Below are positions 33,422 to 42,698 of a stretch of 64,000 nucleotides of DNA, piece by piece. The stretch spans positions 62,001 to 126,000 of the forward strand of contig NC_009718.1 in NCBI RefSeq assembly GCF_000017545.1. Direction: 5' to 3'. The notes below the pieces were generated by a model. The model was given only the letters and a program-made list of their open reading frames with translations. It did no database searches and had not been told where the DNA came from. This stretch comes from Fervidobacterium nodosum Rt17-B1. GTDB taxonomy: Bacteria; Thermotogota; Thermotogae; Thermotogales; Fervidobacteriaceae. Numbering within the stretch: the stretch's first letter is position 1; each line of letters starts with the position of its first letter. Both the position numbers and the translations under genes were made by a program.

Positions 33422-34363
33422 ATGTATGTAGTAGGTATAGATCTTGGTGGTACATTTTTCAAAGTAGGTCTTGTTGATGCTGAGAGTGGTAAGATATTAA
33501 GAAAATTGGAACGTGAAACAAAGGTTAACGAAGGTGGAGATAGTGTTATCCAAAGGATGGCGGAAGCGGTAGAAGAAATTACCGAAGGCATTGAATATAT
33601 TGGGGTTGGTATTGGTTCACCAGGTTCAATAGATCACGATAAAGGGATAGTAAGGTTTTCGCCGAATTTCCCAGGGTGGGTAAATTTTGAACTTGGGGGT
33701 TTACTTTCAAATAAATTAAATAAACCTGTATTCGTTGAAAACGATGCTAATGCATTTGTGCTTGGTGAAAAATGGTTTGGTGCGGGCAAAGGTTATAATC
33801 ATATAGTTGCGCTTACACTTGGTACAGGTGTCGGTGGTGGTGTCATATCCCATGGAATGCTTATAACAGGTCACAACGGTATAGGTACAGAATTAGGGCA
33901 TGTTATAATAGAACCAAATGGTCCACAATGTGGATGTGGTAATTACGGATGTCTCGAAGCACTCGCAAGTGCAACCGCTATCAGAAGGATGGCTTTAGAA
34001 GGACAGAAAAAATTTCCAGAATCTGTTATTTTTCAATCAGAAAATGTCGACGCCAAATCTGTTTTTGAAGCAGCGAAGATGGGAGATGGCTTGGGAAAAG
34101 CTATAGTCGATAGAGTTGTGAACGCACTTTCAATTGGCATTGCCAATTTTATACATATATTCAACCCTGAAATCATTGTTGTTGGTGGAGGAGTTTCCAG
34201 GGCGGGAGATATTTTATTTGAGCCTATAAGGGAAAAAGTGCAACATTTAGTTATGCCATCTTTTAAGGGAACTTACAAAATTGTTCAAAGTCCATTGGTA
34301 GAAGAAGCCGGCATTCTTGGTGCAGCATCGGTTATTTTGCAGAATGTAAATAAACCAAAATAA
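33422..34363 (+). CDS. ROK-family sugar kinase (probable glucokinase)
   Basis: A 313-residue kinase with the ATP motif GIDLGGTFFKVGLV, the substrate-binding ENDANAFVLGE, the catalytic-site ELGHVI and the ROK zinc motif CGCGNYGCLEALAS. The combination with EPNGPQCGCG matches bacterial ROK glucokinases, which make glucose-6-phosphate. It follows AGGAGGCAAGGCT. ROK members also include other hexose kinases, so glucose is probable rather than proven. Confidence 0.88.
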   Translation: MYVVGIDLGGTFFKVGLVDAESGKILRKLERETKVNEGGDSVIQRMAEAVEEITEGIEYIGVGIGSPGSIDHDKGIVRFSPNFPGWVNFELGGLLSNKLNKPVFVENDANAFVLGEKWFGAGKGYNHIVALTLGTGVGGGVISHGMLITGHNGIGTELGHVIIEPNGPQCGCGNYGCLEALASATAIRRMALEGQKKFPESVIFQSENVDAKSVFEAAKMGDGLGKAIVDRVVNALSIGIANFIHIFNPEIIVVGGGVSRAGDILFEPIREKVQHLVMPSFKGTYKIVQSPLVEEAGILGAASVILQNVNKPK

Positions 34364-34410
34364 CATAGTTTAAAAGTAGCCTATTATAAAAAACGGAGGT
34401 GTCTTCTATT

Positions 34411-34845
34411 ATGAAAAGGTATTTGTTTCCAGTTTTGTTTTTGGTTTTAACTATTTTAGCTGTTGTGGTTAGTACGGCTGCTGATTCAAAGTCAGGTCCT
34501 AAGCTTGCCTATATCGATCCAAACAAAGTGCTTCAAAGTTACGATAAGTGGATTAATTTCCAAAAACAGATGCAAGATGAAATAGCGAAATACCAAGCAG
34601 AACTCGACAAAATAAAGGATGCAAATCAAAAACAACAAAAATATTTGGAATATCAGCAAACGATAAACAACAAAATAGCTCAAACACAACAACAAATTGA
34701 GGCAGAGATACTTCAAAAAGTAAAAGAATACGCAGAAGTAATGGGTTATGATTTCATTTTCAATAGCACAACGATGGCGTACGGAAGTCAAACATACAAC
34801 ATCACAGATGCGTTTATAAAATACCTAAAAACAGCAAAGAAATAA
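34411..34845 (+). CDS. OmpH/Skp-like periplasmic chaperone
   Basis: A 144-residue protein with a signal peptide (residues 1-24) followed by LAYIDPNKVLQSYDKW and a long glutamine- and lysine-rich coiled coil (residues 50-115), the hallmark of Skp/OmpH. It probably holds outer-membrane (toga) proteins in transit. The ATG at 34411 lies nine bases after ACGGAGGTG; an upstream GTG is part of this ribosome site. It is followed by an LptB-like ATPase, which fits envelope assembly. Confidence 0.85.
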   Translation: MKRYLFPVLFLVLTILAVVVSTAADSKSGPKLAYIDPNKVLQSYDKWINFQKQMQDEIAKYQAELDKIKDANQKQQKYLEYQQTINNKIAQTQQQIEAEILQKVKEYAEVMGYDFIFNSTTMAYGSQTYNITDAFIKYLKTAKK

Positions 34846-34881
34846 AGTATTTTAATTTGCTGAAATAATTTAATAGCAGAT

Positions 34882-35607
34882 ATGGACGGTACTATGGAAA
34901 GTAAGATAATCTGTGAAAATATATTCAAAAAATTTGGTAGAAAAGTGGTTTTAAAAAATGTAAATATAGAGGCTAAATCTGGAGAGGTAGTTGGCTTGCT
35001 CGGTCCAAACGGATCGGGCAAGACCACTTTATTTAATATAATTCTTGGTGTTGTTATACCTAGCAAAGGCAAAGTTCTTTTCAATGATAGGGACATAACA
35101 AATATGCCTATTCATAAGAGAGCTCGCTTTGGAATCACTTATTTACAACAAGAAACATCGGTCTTTCGAGAACTGAAAGTTGAAGATAATGTAAAACTTG
35201 TACTTGAATTTCAGAAATTGAAAAAAAGGGAGAGAGAAATTTTAATAAACGATGTTTTAGATGAGTTTGGAATTCAAGATTTACGAAAGCAATATGCTTT
35301 TTCACTTTCTGGTGGTGAAAAGAGAAGGTTAGAGTTAGCAAGAATGATGATACTTAGACCACAGTTTGTTTTATTAGATGAACCTTTTATAGGTATCGAC
35401 CCGAAGACGGTTAAGGAAATTCAGAAAATAGTGATTGGATTAAAAGAAAAAGGTATAGGTGTAATTATTACAGATCATTCGGTTGAAGCACTTAAGCCAA
35501 TTGTCGATAGACTTTACGTAATTCATAAAGGTGAGGTACTTGCTTCAGGTTTACCTGGAGAAGTTTTTGAAAATGAACAAGTAAAGAAAGTTTACCTTGG
35601 AGATTAA
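34882..35607 (+). CDS. ABC transporter ATPase, LptB-like
   Basis: A 241-residue ATPase with Walker A GPNGSGKTTL, Q-loop YLQQETSVF, signature LSGGEKRRLELAR, Walker B FVLLDEPFIGIDP and H-loop TDHS. LSGGEKRR and GIDP are typical of LptB, which powers export of lipopolysaccharide-like molecules or other envelope lipids. No cognate permease is nearby. The start is either ATG 34882 or 34894; neither has a strong ribosome site. Confidence 0.87.
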   Translation: MDGTMESKIICENIFKKFGRKVVLKNVNIEAKSGEVVGLLGPNGSGKTTLFNIILGVVIPSKGKVLFNDRDITNMPIHKRARFGITYLQQETSVFRELKVEDNVKLVLEFQKLKKREREILINDVLDEFGIQDLRKQYAFSLSGGEKRRLELARMMILRPQFVLLDEPFIGIDPKTVKEIQKIVIGLKEKGIGVIITDHSVEALKPIVDRLYVIHKGEVLASGLPGEVFENEQVKKVYLGD

Positions 35608-35641
35608 ATTTGGAAATAATCTTGGAGAGAGGATATTAAAA

Positions 35642-36229
35642 ATGCAGATAATTGTTCTTTTTAAAAAGAAAGGACTTTTAAGACACCTTTCGGCGGTTGA
35701 AACATCCAATACAATATTGAGGACATTGAACCGTGCAGGATTAGATATGGAATTTTCTGAAGGATTTCACCCTTTGCCAAAGGTTTCTTTTCTTGATTCG
35801 ACACCAACTGGTATGGTTGATCTTGCTTTGTATGTAAGCGTTAAAATAAAAAAATTGCCTAATGGTGGCATAGCTGAGATAAAGGATAAAATAAAGCAAA
35901 ATTTGCCTTATGGCCTCGAAATACATAGGATTTTTCAAAGTGAAGTGAACCTTAACAAAATGGTCAACGGGTATGAGTACATTGCTTTTTTTAAAAAAGA
36001 ACCCGATTTCTCAAAATCATTTACCAAACATTCAGGTAAAACTTTCATACCACGTGAATTAATGAAAAGTCTAGAGGTTTCTTTGAAAAAAAATATGTTT
36101 GTGGTAAAATATACTGTTGATAGAAGTAATATTTTCAATCCGTATTTGTTAGAAGAGACATATTTGGCGATTAGAACGAAAGCTTTGATAAATGATGAAG
36201 ATGTTTCTAACATACTGGAGGGACAATAG
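35642..36229 (+). CDS. DUF2344 (radical-SAM-associated) protein
   Basis: A 195-residue protein with the family start [18 protein letters not shown], then [23 protein letters not shown] (residues 34-56). DUF2344 domains are usually fused to or beside a radical SAM protein (TIGR03960 type) near rRNA or ribosomal genes; here no partner is in view. Role unknown. I chose the ATG at 35642 after GGAGAGAGG rather than the longer frame reaching into the ABC gene. Confidence 0.82.
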   Translation: MQIIVLFKKKGLLRHLSAVETSNTILRTLNRAGLDMEFSEGFHPLPKVSFLDSTPTGMVDLALYVSVKIKKLPNGGIAEIKDKIKQNLPYGLEIHRIFQSEVNLNKMVNGYEYIAFFKKEPDFSKSFTKHSGKTFIPRELMKSLEVSLKKNMFVVKYTVDRSNIFNPYLLEETYLAIRTKALINDEDVSNILEGQ

Positions 36230-36230
36230 T

Positions 36231-36593
36231 ATGAAAGTACTTGTTGTTGATGATTCGGATGTTCTAAGAAAAATAACAGTGTATAACCTCAGAAAATTGG
36301 GAATGGAGGTAGAGGAGGCTATTGATGGAATAGATGGGTTAGAAAAAATGCGTACTTGGCATCCAGATGTCGTTATACTGGATATAATGATGCCAAGAAT
36401 GGATGGTTTTACAGTTCTTAAAGAAATGAAAAAGGATGAATCGATAAAGGACATACCTGTAATCGTTCTTACAGCAAAAGGTGGACAAAATGATGAACAA
36501 ATAGCTCTTTCGCTTGGTGCAAAACAAGTTATGACAAAGCCGTTTAGCCCTACTCAGCTGATTGAGGAGGTTAAAAACGTTGTTGGAAAATGA
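36231..36593 (+). CDS. single-domain response regulator
   Basis: A 120-residue CheY-like receiver. VDDSD holds the acidic pair, ILDIMMP the phosphorylated Asp, and LTAK the conserved Lys; the switch Thr is at the TAKGGQ position. No output domain. It starts right behind the DUF2344 stop with GGAGGG, and its end overlaps the phosphatase gene by 14 bases. The pairing suggests that the receiver controls, or is read by, the PP2C phosphatase. Confidence 0.92.
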   Translation: MKVLVVDDSDVLRKITVYNLRKLGMEVEEAIDGIDGLEKMRTWHPDVVILDIMMPRMDGFTVLKEMKKDESIKDIPVIVLTAKGGQNDEQIALSLGAKQVMTKPFSPTQLIEEVKNVVGK

Positions 36594-37974
36594 ATTAAAT
36601 GAGACGTTTGGTAAAATTGTTCAGACTTGTAAAAAAATAGCTGAAAATTTTGATATAGAGCTTGGAGATATAAATGATTTTGAAACATTAAATACGAAGT
36701 TAAATGAACTTTCTGAGTATATAAGTAAATGGGTGTATGACCAACGATCGAATTACGATGCTTTGCAACAACTTATAGATGCACAGTTAGAAGAATTAAC
36801 AGCCGCATATGAAGGTTTATCTGCGCTTTTTGAGATAAATAAGATCATATCTTCAGTTGACGAACCTTGGATGATTTTAAAAAGCGTTCTTAAGCTTCTA
36901 AAAAATGCGGTAAGTTATTCTTTTGGTATTATTAAATTAGAAATAAACAATAATATTTATACGGAATATTACGGTTTAGACCAGGAAAAGTGTGAAAATA
37001 TAATTGGACTATTTGAGGAAAAATACCTGCAAAATGAGGAAACAGTCTTTGTTGATTATGAAAAGGATATCGGTGGTTATATACTTATTCCACTTGTTTC
37101 GGAACTTGGAAGATATGGTTACTTTGGACTTTCAAATATAGGTTCAAAACGTACATTTACAGCTGGTGACAAAAAAATTGCTGAAGCAGTTGCGCAACAG
37201 ATATTAACCGCAGTCAGTCGATACATAATATTGCAGCGTGAAATAGAGAAGAAAAGATTGGAAGAACAGTTACAAATCGCAAGAAGTATCCAGCAAGGAT
37301 TACTTCCAAGCAAATTTCCTGTTAGCGAGAATTTTGACATAGGCGCAAAAAGTGTTTCTGCAGTCCAAGTTGGTGGAGATTATTACGATGTGATTCAAGG
37401 GAATGATGGTTCGATTATTTGCTGTGTGGCTGATGTTTCTGGTAAAGGTTTACCTGCAGCACTTATAATGTCTTCTTTTAGAAGTATGTTTAGGATTTCT
37501 GGAAAGGTATCAAACGACTTGAGAATGTTAGCCTCTCAATTTGATGCAATGATATATTCTGATTTTGAAACAGGAAGGTTTATAACAGCTATTATATTTA
37601 AAGTTTTTCCAGATGGCTCTGTAGAAATAATTAATGCAGGGCACGATCCCTTATATATAATTAGAGATAACAAAATAATCAAAATAGAATCTACCGGGAC
37701 ACCTTTTGGAATACTTGGTGATGGAATATACGAAGTTAAAAAATTACAAGCACAAAAGGGTGATGTCTTTATAGCGTTTACTGATGGTGTTGTTGAAGCT
37801 AGGAACATTAAAAACGAAGAATTTGGCTTTGATAGATTGGATGAACTTGTTTTAAGAACAAGATATTTAAGAGCGACAGATATAGTTGATAAGATTATGA
37901 ATGCTGTTTTTGAATTCTCGCAAGGTACTATGCAACATGATGATACAACTGTTCTTGTTTTAAAATTCGAATAA
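36580..37974 (+). CDS. GAF-PP2C serine phosphatase (SpoIIE/RsbU type)
   Basis: A 464-residue protein: N-terminal helical/coiled-coil part (1-85), GAF-like sensor (about 90-225), a second coiled coil with [20 protein letters not shown], and a SpoIIE/RsbU phosphatase domain. Its metal residues are in [31 protein letters not shown] and HDDTTVLVL. Such phosphatases dephosphorylate anti-anti-sigma or other STAS proteins. I take TTG at 36580 as start, nine bases after GAGGAGG; the longer frame begins within that ribosome site. Confidence 0.88.
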   Translation: MLENELNETFGKIVQTCKKIAENFDIELGDINDFETLNTKLNELSEYISKWVYDQRSNYDALQQLIDAQLEELTAAYEGLSALFEINKIISSVDEPWMILKSVLKLLKNAVSYSFGIIKLEINNNIYTEYYGLDQEKCENIIGLFEEKYLQNEETVFVDYEKDIGGYILIPLVSELGRYGYFGLSNIGSKRTFTAGDKKIAEAVAQQILTAVSRYIILQREIEKKRLEEQLQIARSIQQGLLPSKFPVSENFDIGAKSVSAVQVGGDYYDVIQGNDGSIICCVADVSGKGLPAALIMSSFRSMFRISGKVSNDLRMLASQFDAMIYSDFETGRFITAIIFKVFPDGSVEIINAGHDPLYIIRDNKIIKIESTGTPFGILGDGIYEVKKLQAQKGDVFIAFTDGVVEARNIKNEEFGFDRLDELVLRTRYLRATDIVDKIMNAVFEFSQGTMQHDDTTVLVLKFE

Positions 37975-38017
37975 AAATTATTTTCTAAAAATATAAAAAT
38001 AAGTCGGAGGTGCGTTT

Positions 38018-38575
38018 ATGATTGAAGTAGGTGATCTTGAAAAAGGCATGTATATTAAATACGAAGGAGATATTTACAGGGTCGTTGATGTAAACAAACA
38101 TTTTAGAGCCAGAGGTTCTGGATTGATTAGAACAAAACTCAAGAGTCTTTCAACAGGTTTAATTAGAGACGCGAACTTTGCAAGTGGAGAAAAAGTTGAA
38201 GAAGCCGAGCTTTCTTTTAGAAAAGCAGAATATCTTTACAACGATGGAGAAAACTACTATTTCATGGACTTGCAAACATACGAACAATACGCAATTCCAG
38301 AGAGTGAAGTTGATGAAGCAAAATACTATCTGATTGAAAACACACAAGTTGACCTTGTGATGCATGATGAGAAACCCATAGGAATCAATCTCCCAACAAC
38401 AGTTGTACTTGAAGTTATCGAAACTGAACCCAATTTTAAGGGAGATACAGTTTCTGGTGGTGGAAAACCAGCTGTACTTCAAACAGGTTTGAAAATCTCT
38501 GTGCCTTTCTTTATTAATGTTGGTGATAAAATTAAGGTCGACACAAGAACAGGGGAGTACATCGAAAGAGCGTAA
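38018..38575 (+). CDS. efp: translation elongation factor P
   Basis: A 185-residue EF-P with KOW-like domain I and two OB domains. It rescues ribosomes stalled at proline runs. The domain I loop that enters the peptidyl-transferase centre reads [13 protein letters not shown], which aligns the tip residue (Lys34 in E. coli) with Arg32 here. The C-terminal signature [17 protein letters not shown] is present. It starts the efp-Asp23-nusB group after GTCGGAGGTGCGTTT. Confidence 0.96.
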   Translation: MIEVGDLEKGMYIKYEGDIYRVVDVNKHFRARGSGLIRTKLKSLSTGLIRDANFASGEKVEEAELSFRKAEYLYNDGENYYFMDLQTYEQYAIPESEVDEAKYYLIENTQVDLVMHDEKPIGINLPTTVVLEVIETEPNFKGDTVSGGGKPAVLQTGLKISVPFFINVGDKIKVDTRTGEYIERA

Positions 38576-38602
38576 TGAATCACAAAGAAAGAGGGGATAA
38601 AA

Positions 38603-38917
38603 ATGGGAAACATAACAGTTGCCGATAACGTTATAGTTGAGATAGCATATAGAGCTCTCTGTTCTGTTTATAATGTACCTCTGGAAGATAAGGAATTTAA
38701 AAAGCAGAAAAAAAACATTACTGTTGAAAGAACACCTCAGGATAATGTTATAATAAACGTCAAATTAGAAGTTCCATATGGTGAGAATATTTTAGAATTT
38801 TCTAAAAGTGTTATGAAAGCTATATCTGAGAATGTTTCCCAAATGACAGATAAAATTGTGGAAGCGGTCAATGTTTCTGTTTTAAATGTATTTGAAAAAA
38901 GTGAAGAGAATAATTAA
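38603..38917 (+). CDS. Asp23/Gls24-family protein
   Basis: A 104-residue protein starting with ITVADNVIVEIAYRALCSV and containing the family's amphipathic beta-alpha units (NVIINVKLEVPYGENILEF). Asp23-family proteins are often encoded between efp and nusB and associate with envelope stress or lipid-synthesis genes; their molecular role is unclear. Ribosome site GAGGGGATAAAA precedes the ATG. Confidence 0.8.
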   Translation: MGNITVADNVIVEIAYRALCSVYNVPLEDKEFKKQKKNITVERTPQDNVIINVKLEVPYGENILEFSKSVMKAISENVSQMTDKIVEAVNVSVLNVFEKSEENN

Positions 38918-38960
38918 ATTTTTAAATTAGAATTTTTCTCAAGACAGGAGTGAAAAAAAT

Positions 38961-39386
38961 TTGGTATCAAAGAGAAGAGTACTACGGGAAATGGTAGTAA
39001 AATTGTTTTTTCAACGTGAATTTAGACATAACGAATTTGAAGAGATTTTTAGTGAGACTTTAAATAAAATACGCGATAATACTATTAAAGCAGATTTCAA
39101 GCGTTATGTTGAAGGTGTTTTTCATAATTTATCGACGATTGACAATATTATCTCTAATCATTTGATAAATTGGAGTTTCGATAGATTATCTTATTTGGAG
39201 AGAAATGTACTGAGAGTAGGTACTTACGAATTAATTTACGAAGAAAACATTCCGATTGAAGTAACAATAAACGAAATGATTGAAATAGCAAAAAAGTATG
39301 GTTCTGAAGAAAGTGGAAAGTTTGTTAACGGAATTTTGGATAGAATAGCAAAAGAACACGCTCCAAAAGAAAAGTTTAATCTTTAG
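38961..39386 (+). CDS. nusB: transcription antitermination factor NusB
   Basis: A 141-residue all-helical protein that binds boxA RNA with NusE (S10) during rRNA antitermination. Recognisable are the start SKRRVLREMVVKLFFQREF and the C-terminal RNVLRVGTYELIYEENIPIEVTINE region (residues 88-112) with ESGKFVNGILDRI. The start codon is TTG after GACAGGAGTGAAAAAAA. It closes the efp-Asp23-nusB group. Confidence 0.93.
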   Translation: MVSKRRVLREMVVKLFFQREFRHNEFEEIFSETLNKIRDNTIKADFKRYVEGVFHNLSTIDNIISNHLINWSFDRLSYLERNVLRVGTYELIYEENIPIEVTINEMIEIAKKYGSEESGKFVNGILDRIAKEHAPKEKFNL

Positions 39387-39459
39387 TTTATATTCTTTCA
39401 TTTTTTATTTTGTTGTTTGTTGTTTGTCTTTGCTGTATCTCAAGGGGTGGGGGGTTCTC

Positions 39460-39975
39460 TTGAATTATATTGAATTACTTGTCGTACTTTTGATTGCCGG
39501 AATAATATTTTCCGTTGCTATCGATAGTCTTACGCAAGTTTTGTTTCATTTTAAAAGTGTGCTAAAATACAACAGTGAAACAATTTCTACTTTTCATATT
39601 CTTAATTACATAAGATTTGATTATGTAAATCATGCTACAGAAAGCCCTAATTTAAGTGTTGGGACTGTCTTAGGTTCACAACAATTTTTACGCTTTAGCG
39701 AATTTATCGAAGGCGATAAAAAAATAGTTAGATACAGAGTTGTTGGACCAACGCAAGGAAAATTTGCCTTGTATAGAGAAGTTTATCAAAGTTATGGCAA
39801 ATCAACAATTTTGCTTAATAGAAGAGATTTCACTTTAGAAAAAGCTATATCTTTTTCCTTAAGTCCTGATGGAAGATTTATACATATAAATAATGATTTA
39901 TACGGATGTGTGAAAATTCCATCAAATCCTCCAAACGTAAGAATTAGCGGAATCATCGTAATTAAAGAAAAATAA
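39460..39975 (+). CDS. pilin-like membrane protein lacking a prepilin leader
   Basis: A 171-residue protein with an N-terminal hydrophobic helix (MNYIELLVVLLIAGIIFSV) that closely resembles mature type IV pilins, including Glu at position 5. A processed Gly-Phe cleavage site in front is missing if translation starts at the TTG at 39460 (after GGGGTGGGGGG). The longer frame adds MSLLYLKGWG, but then Glu is not at +5. The rest is beta-rich with no other motif. Perhaps a minor pseudopilin-like protein or a diverged membrane protein. Confidence 0.6.
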   Translation: MNYIELLVVLLIAGIIFSVAIDSLTQVLFHFKSVLKYNSETISTFHILNYIRFDYVNHATESPNLSVGTVLGSQQFLRFSEFIEGDKKIVRYRVVGPTQGKFALYREVYQSYGKSTILLNRRDFTLEKAISFSLSPDGRFIHINNDLYGCVKIPSNPPNVRISGIIVIKEK

Positions 39976-40003
39976 AAGTTTAATCCAGAGAGGTAGAATT
40001 ATT

Positions 40004-40831
40004 ATGAAAGTAAATAAATTGAAGAATTTGCTCAGACCTAATCATACAAACGTAATGGGAATAATAAATGTTACGCCAGATTCTTTTTATGCTAACAGTA
40101 GAGTTAACGAGCTTGAATTGCTCAATAGAGTTGAGCAGATGATAAAGGATGGCGTGGAAATAATAGATATCGGTGGGGAAAGCACAAGACCGGGGGCCGA
40201 TCCTGTTCCATTGGAAGAAGAAATTAAAAGGGTTGTACCCGCTGTAAAGATGATAAGAAAACACTTCGATATACCGATATCGGTTGATACATATAAAGCA
40301 GAAGTTGCGAAATTGTCACTTGAAGAGGGAGCAGATATAATAAACGATATTAGTGCTTTAAGAATGGATGAACGAATGATTAATATTGTATCTTATTACA
40401 AATGCCCCATAATTATAATGCACATGAAAGGCACACCAAAAACTATGCAACAAAATCCTCAGTATGATAATGTTGTAGGTGAAATTATTGATTTCTTTAA
40501 AGAAAGAATAGAATACTTGAAAAGTTGTGGGATTGAAGAAATAATTATAGATCCAGGTATCGGTTTTGGAAAAACATTGCAGCACAATCTTGAAATATTA
40601 AATAAAATCGACGAATTTCGAGTTCTAGGCCAACCGATATTAATTGGTGCAAGCAGAAAATCAATGATTGGAATGATTTTAGATAAACCACCTGAAGAAA
40701 GGCTTAATGGTACATTAGCGATAACAGCTTATTGCACATTACATAATGTTGAGATAGTTAGAGTCCACGATGTTAGAGAAAACGTTGAAGTGGTAAAAGT
40801 AATAGAAGCTATAAAAGGGGTTAAACAATGA
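40004..40831 (+). CDS. folP: dihydropteroate synthase
   Basis: A 275-residue TIM-barrel enzyme that joins p-aminobenzoate to 6-hydroxymethyl-dihydropterin diphosphate in folate synthesis. It carries GIINVTPDSF, GGESTRPGA, IIDPGIGFGKT and GASRKSMIG with the final RVHDV. The ATG follows CAGAGAGGTAGAATT, and its stop overlaps the start of the pseudouridine synthase (ATGA). Confidence 0.95.
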   Translation: MKVNKLKNLLRPNHTNVMGIINVTPDSFYANSRVNELELLNRVEQMIKDGVEIIDIGGESTRPGADPVPLEEEIKRVVPAVKMIRKHFDIPISVDTYKAEVAKLSLEEGADIINDISALRMDERMINIVSYYKCPIIIMHMKGTPKTMQQNPQYDNVVGEIIDFFKERIEYLKSCGIEEIIIDPGIGFGKTLQHNLEILNKIDEFRVLGQPILIGASRKSMIGMILDKPPEERLNGTLAITAYCTLHNVEIVRVHDVRENVEVVKVIEAIKGVKQ

Positions 40832-41565
40832 GCAAAAAAATTTCTAAAAAAGAGTCTGAAATAAAATCGATTAGGTTAGATAAGTTCCTTTCGAATGCTC
40901 ACATTGGAACGAGAAATGAAGTAAAAAAGATTATAAAAGAGGGCAGAGTAAGTGTTAACTTTGAAATTATAAGAAATCCCGATTTTCACGTAAAACTTGA
41001 CGATATAATTGAATTAGATGGTAATAGAATAGAACCACATAAGAACGTTTATATAATATTTCATAAACCTTCCGGATTCGTTTCTACCACGTCCGATAGA
41101 GAACCAAGCGTGCTTAATTTAATTGACCATCCTTATCTAAATGAACTGCACATAGCCGGAAGACTTGATAAAGATGTTGAGGGCTTGCTTATCTTAACAA
41201 ACGATGGTGAATTTACACACAATTTAATTTCACCAAAGAAACATATAGAAAAAGAATATTGGATATATACAAAAGAAAACGTTGAAGTTACGCAAAACAT
41301 GGTTAAGATGGTCTCAGAAGGTATAGAACTAGAGAAAGGTACAAAAACTTTGCCAGGTAAGATAAGAAAAGTTTCTGAAAAAATAATTTCTCTAACTATT
41401 GTGGAAGGTAAATATCATCAGGTAAAGAAAATGTGTATATCTTTAGGCATTGAGTGGGAAAAAATCGTTCGTGTTAGAATTGGTAACTTGACACTTGAAG
41501 GTTTGGAAAAAGGTAAGTGGAAAGAACTCTCCAAAGAAGAGATTTCAAAATTTATATTTGGATAA
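40828..41565 (+). CDS. RNA pseudouridine synthase, RsuA/RluB/E/F type
   Basis: A 245-residue protein with an N-terminal S4 RNA-binding domain (IRLDKFLSNAHIGTRNEVKK) and the RsuA-type catalytic motif GRLDKDVEGLLILTNDG with the nucleophilic Asp. It isomerises a uridine in 16S or 23S rRNA; the exact site is not readable. Translationally coupled to folP by ATGA and ended by a strong terminator. Confidence 0.92.
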   Translation: MSKKISKKESEIKSIRLDKFLSNAHIGTRNEVKKIIKEGRVSVNFEIIRNPDFHVKLDDIIELDGNRIEPHKNVYIIFHKPSGFVSTTSDREPSVLNLIDHPYLNELHIAGRLDKDVEGLLILTNDGEFTHNLISPKKHIEKEYWIYTKENVEVTQNMVKMVSEGIELEKGTKTLPGKIRKVSEKIISLTIVEGKYHQVKKMCISLGIEWEKIVRVRIGNLTLEGLEKGKWKELSKEEISKFIFG

Positions 41566-41576
41566 ATAATGAAACA

Positions 41577-41618
41577 TAAAAAGAGTCAGGACTTTTAAAA
41601 TCCTGACTCTTTTATTTT
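41577..41618. terminator. bidirectional terminator
   Basis: AAGAGTCAGGA (41581-41591) pairs with TCCTGACTCTT (41601-41611), with T-rich sequence after it and A-rich before. It serves the pseudouridine synthase gene and the convergent VWA gene. Confidence 0.88.
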
Positions 41619-41632
41619 AAAAAGATAAAATT

Positions 41633-42685
41633 TTAATATTCAACATTTTCTAATTTTAAATATCTCTTTATTTCACCTTTTTCAAAGAACACTTCTATAG
41701 TATGCTTTTCAACTGAAGAATTACTTTCAAATGCAACAATCCAAGATGATTCAATGTATTCAATTATACCAAGTGCTGACAAATCAACGTTACCGGAATA
41801 ATCAGTATATTGGATTAATCCACCGGTAGTTGTTGATAATTCACGAACATCATCAGGACTTGAAAAGTCTGAGGTATCTGGGAAATACCGCCAAGATGGT
41901 ACAAGTACGCTATGGAGAGTAAAGTATCCTTTCAAAAGTGGCTTCAAATCATTTTTTGAATAGTGTGCATAGTCAGAATAATCATCTGGATAATGTGCAG
42001 GTGCATCTGTTATCAAAATCATGAATTTTTGAGCGTCTGATCTCCAAGTTAATTCTTTAGCTGCAACGTATATGGCGTCATATGGATTCTCCGGTCCATC
42101 TCCTCCACCACTTGCATATAATTTGTATTCAACATATTCTTTCGCATTTGCTGGTGTTGTAAGATTAAGATATGGTGGATCAAGTTCAGGTATAGTATCT
42201 GATGGAGGGTTCACATAGTCACCAAATGGAATAATTGCGATTTGAACGTCCATTCCACTTTCAGAGAGCGTATTTGCAAAGTCAATAATACTGTTTTTAA
42301 GACCATCTATAGCATTCTCCATACTTCCTGTCACATCTAATATGACTGCTATATCAATCTTTTTAGCTATGGAAGATTCTTTGTAAAGCATGAAACCTTG
42401 TTCTTTATTGTCTTCAAAAACTCTCAGATTGGCTGCTGAAATCTCTGAGATATCTGGTAAAGATATACGAAACTTAACATATTCAGGTACAGCTATTGGT
42501 AGCAATGAAGGATTTAAATCTATGCTACCGTATATTTCACCTTCAGAATAAGTTGCAATAGAAGGTTTTGTCGTGCCTATAGGATCCGGCGGTATTATAC
42601 TTGGTGCTGTTGATATATTTGAGCAGCTGTATAAAAATATTATTAAAAGTACTGCAAGTAAAATACCATTTAAGATTTTCTTCAT
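41633..42685 (-). CDS. VWA-domain lipoprotein
   Basis: A 350-residue lipoprotein with lipobox FLYSCS (Cys21). A beta-rich part is followed by a von Willebrand factor A domain with the MIDAS DVTGSMENA near residue 120, plus the later Asp/Thr metal residues (ILITDAPAHYPDD). MIDAS-type domains bind a protein partner through a divalent metal. It is predicted to be surface or periplasm anchored. It follows a small outer-membrane-type protein by 13 bases, so the two probably act together. Confidence 0.83.
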   Translation of the reverse strand: MKKILNGILLAVLLIIFLYSCSNISTAPSIIPPDPIGTTKPSIATYSEGEIYGSIDLNPSLLPIAVPEYVKFRISLPDISEISAANLRVFEDNKEQGFMLYKESSIAKKIDIAVILDVTGSMENAIDGLKNSIIDFANTLSESGMDVQIAIIPFGDYVNPPSDTIPELDPPYLNLTTPANAKEYVEYKLYASGGGDGPENPYDAIYVAAKELTWRSDAQKFMILITDAPAHYPDDYSDYAHYSKNDLKPLLKGYFTLHSVLVPSWRYFPDTSDFSSPDDVRELSTTTGGLIQYTDYSGNVDLSALGIIEYIESSWIVAFESNSSVEKHTIEVFFEKGEIKRYLKLENVEY

Positions 42686-42698
42686 GTCAGCTCACCTC

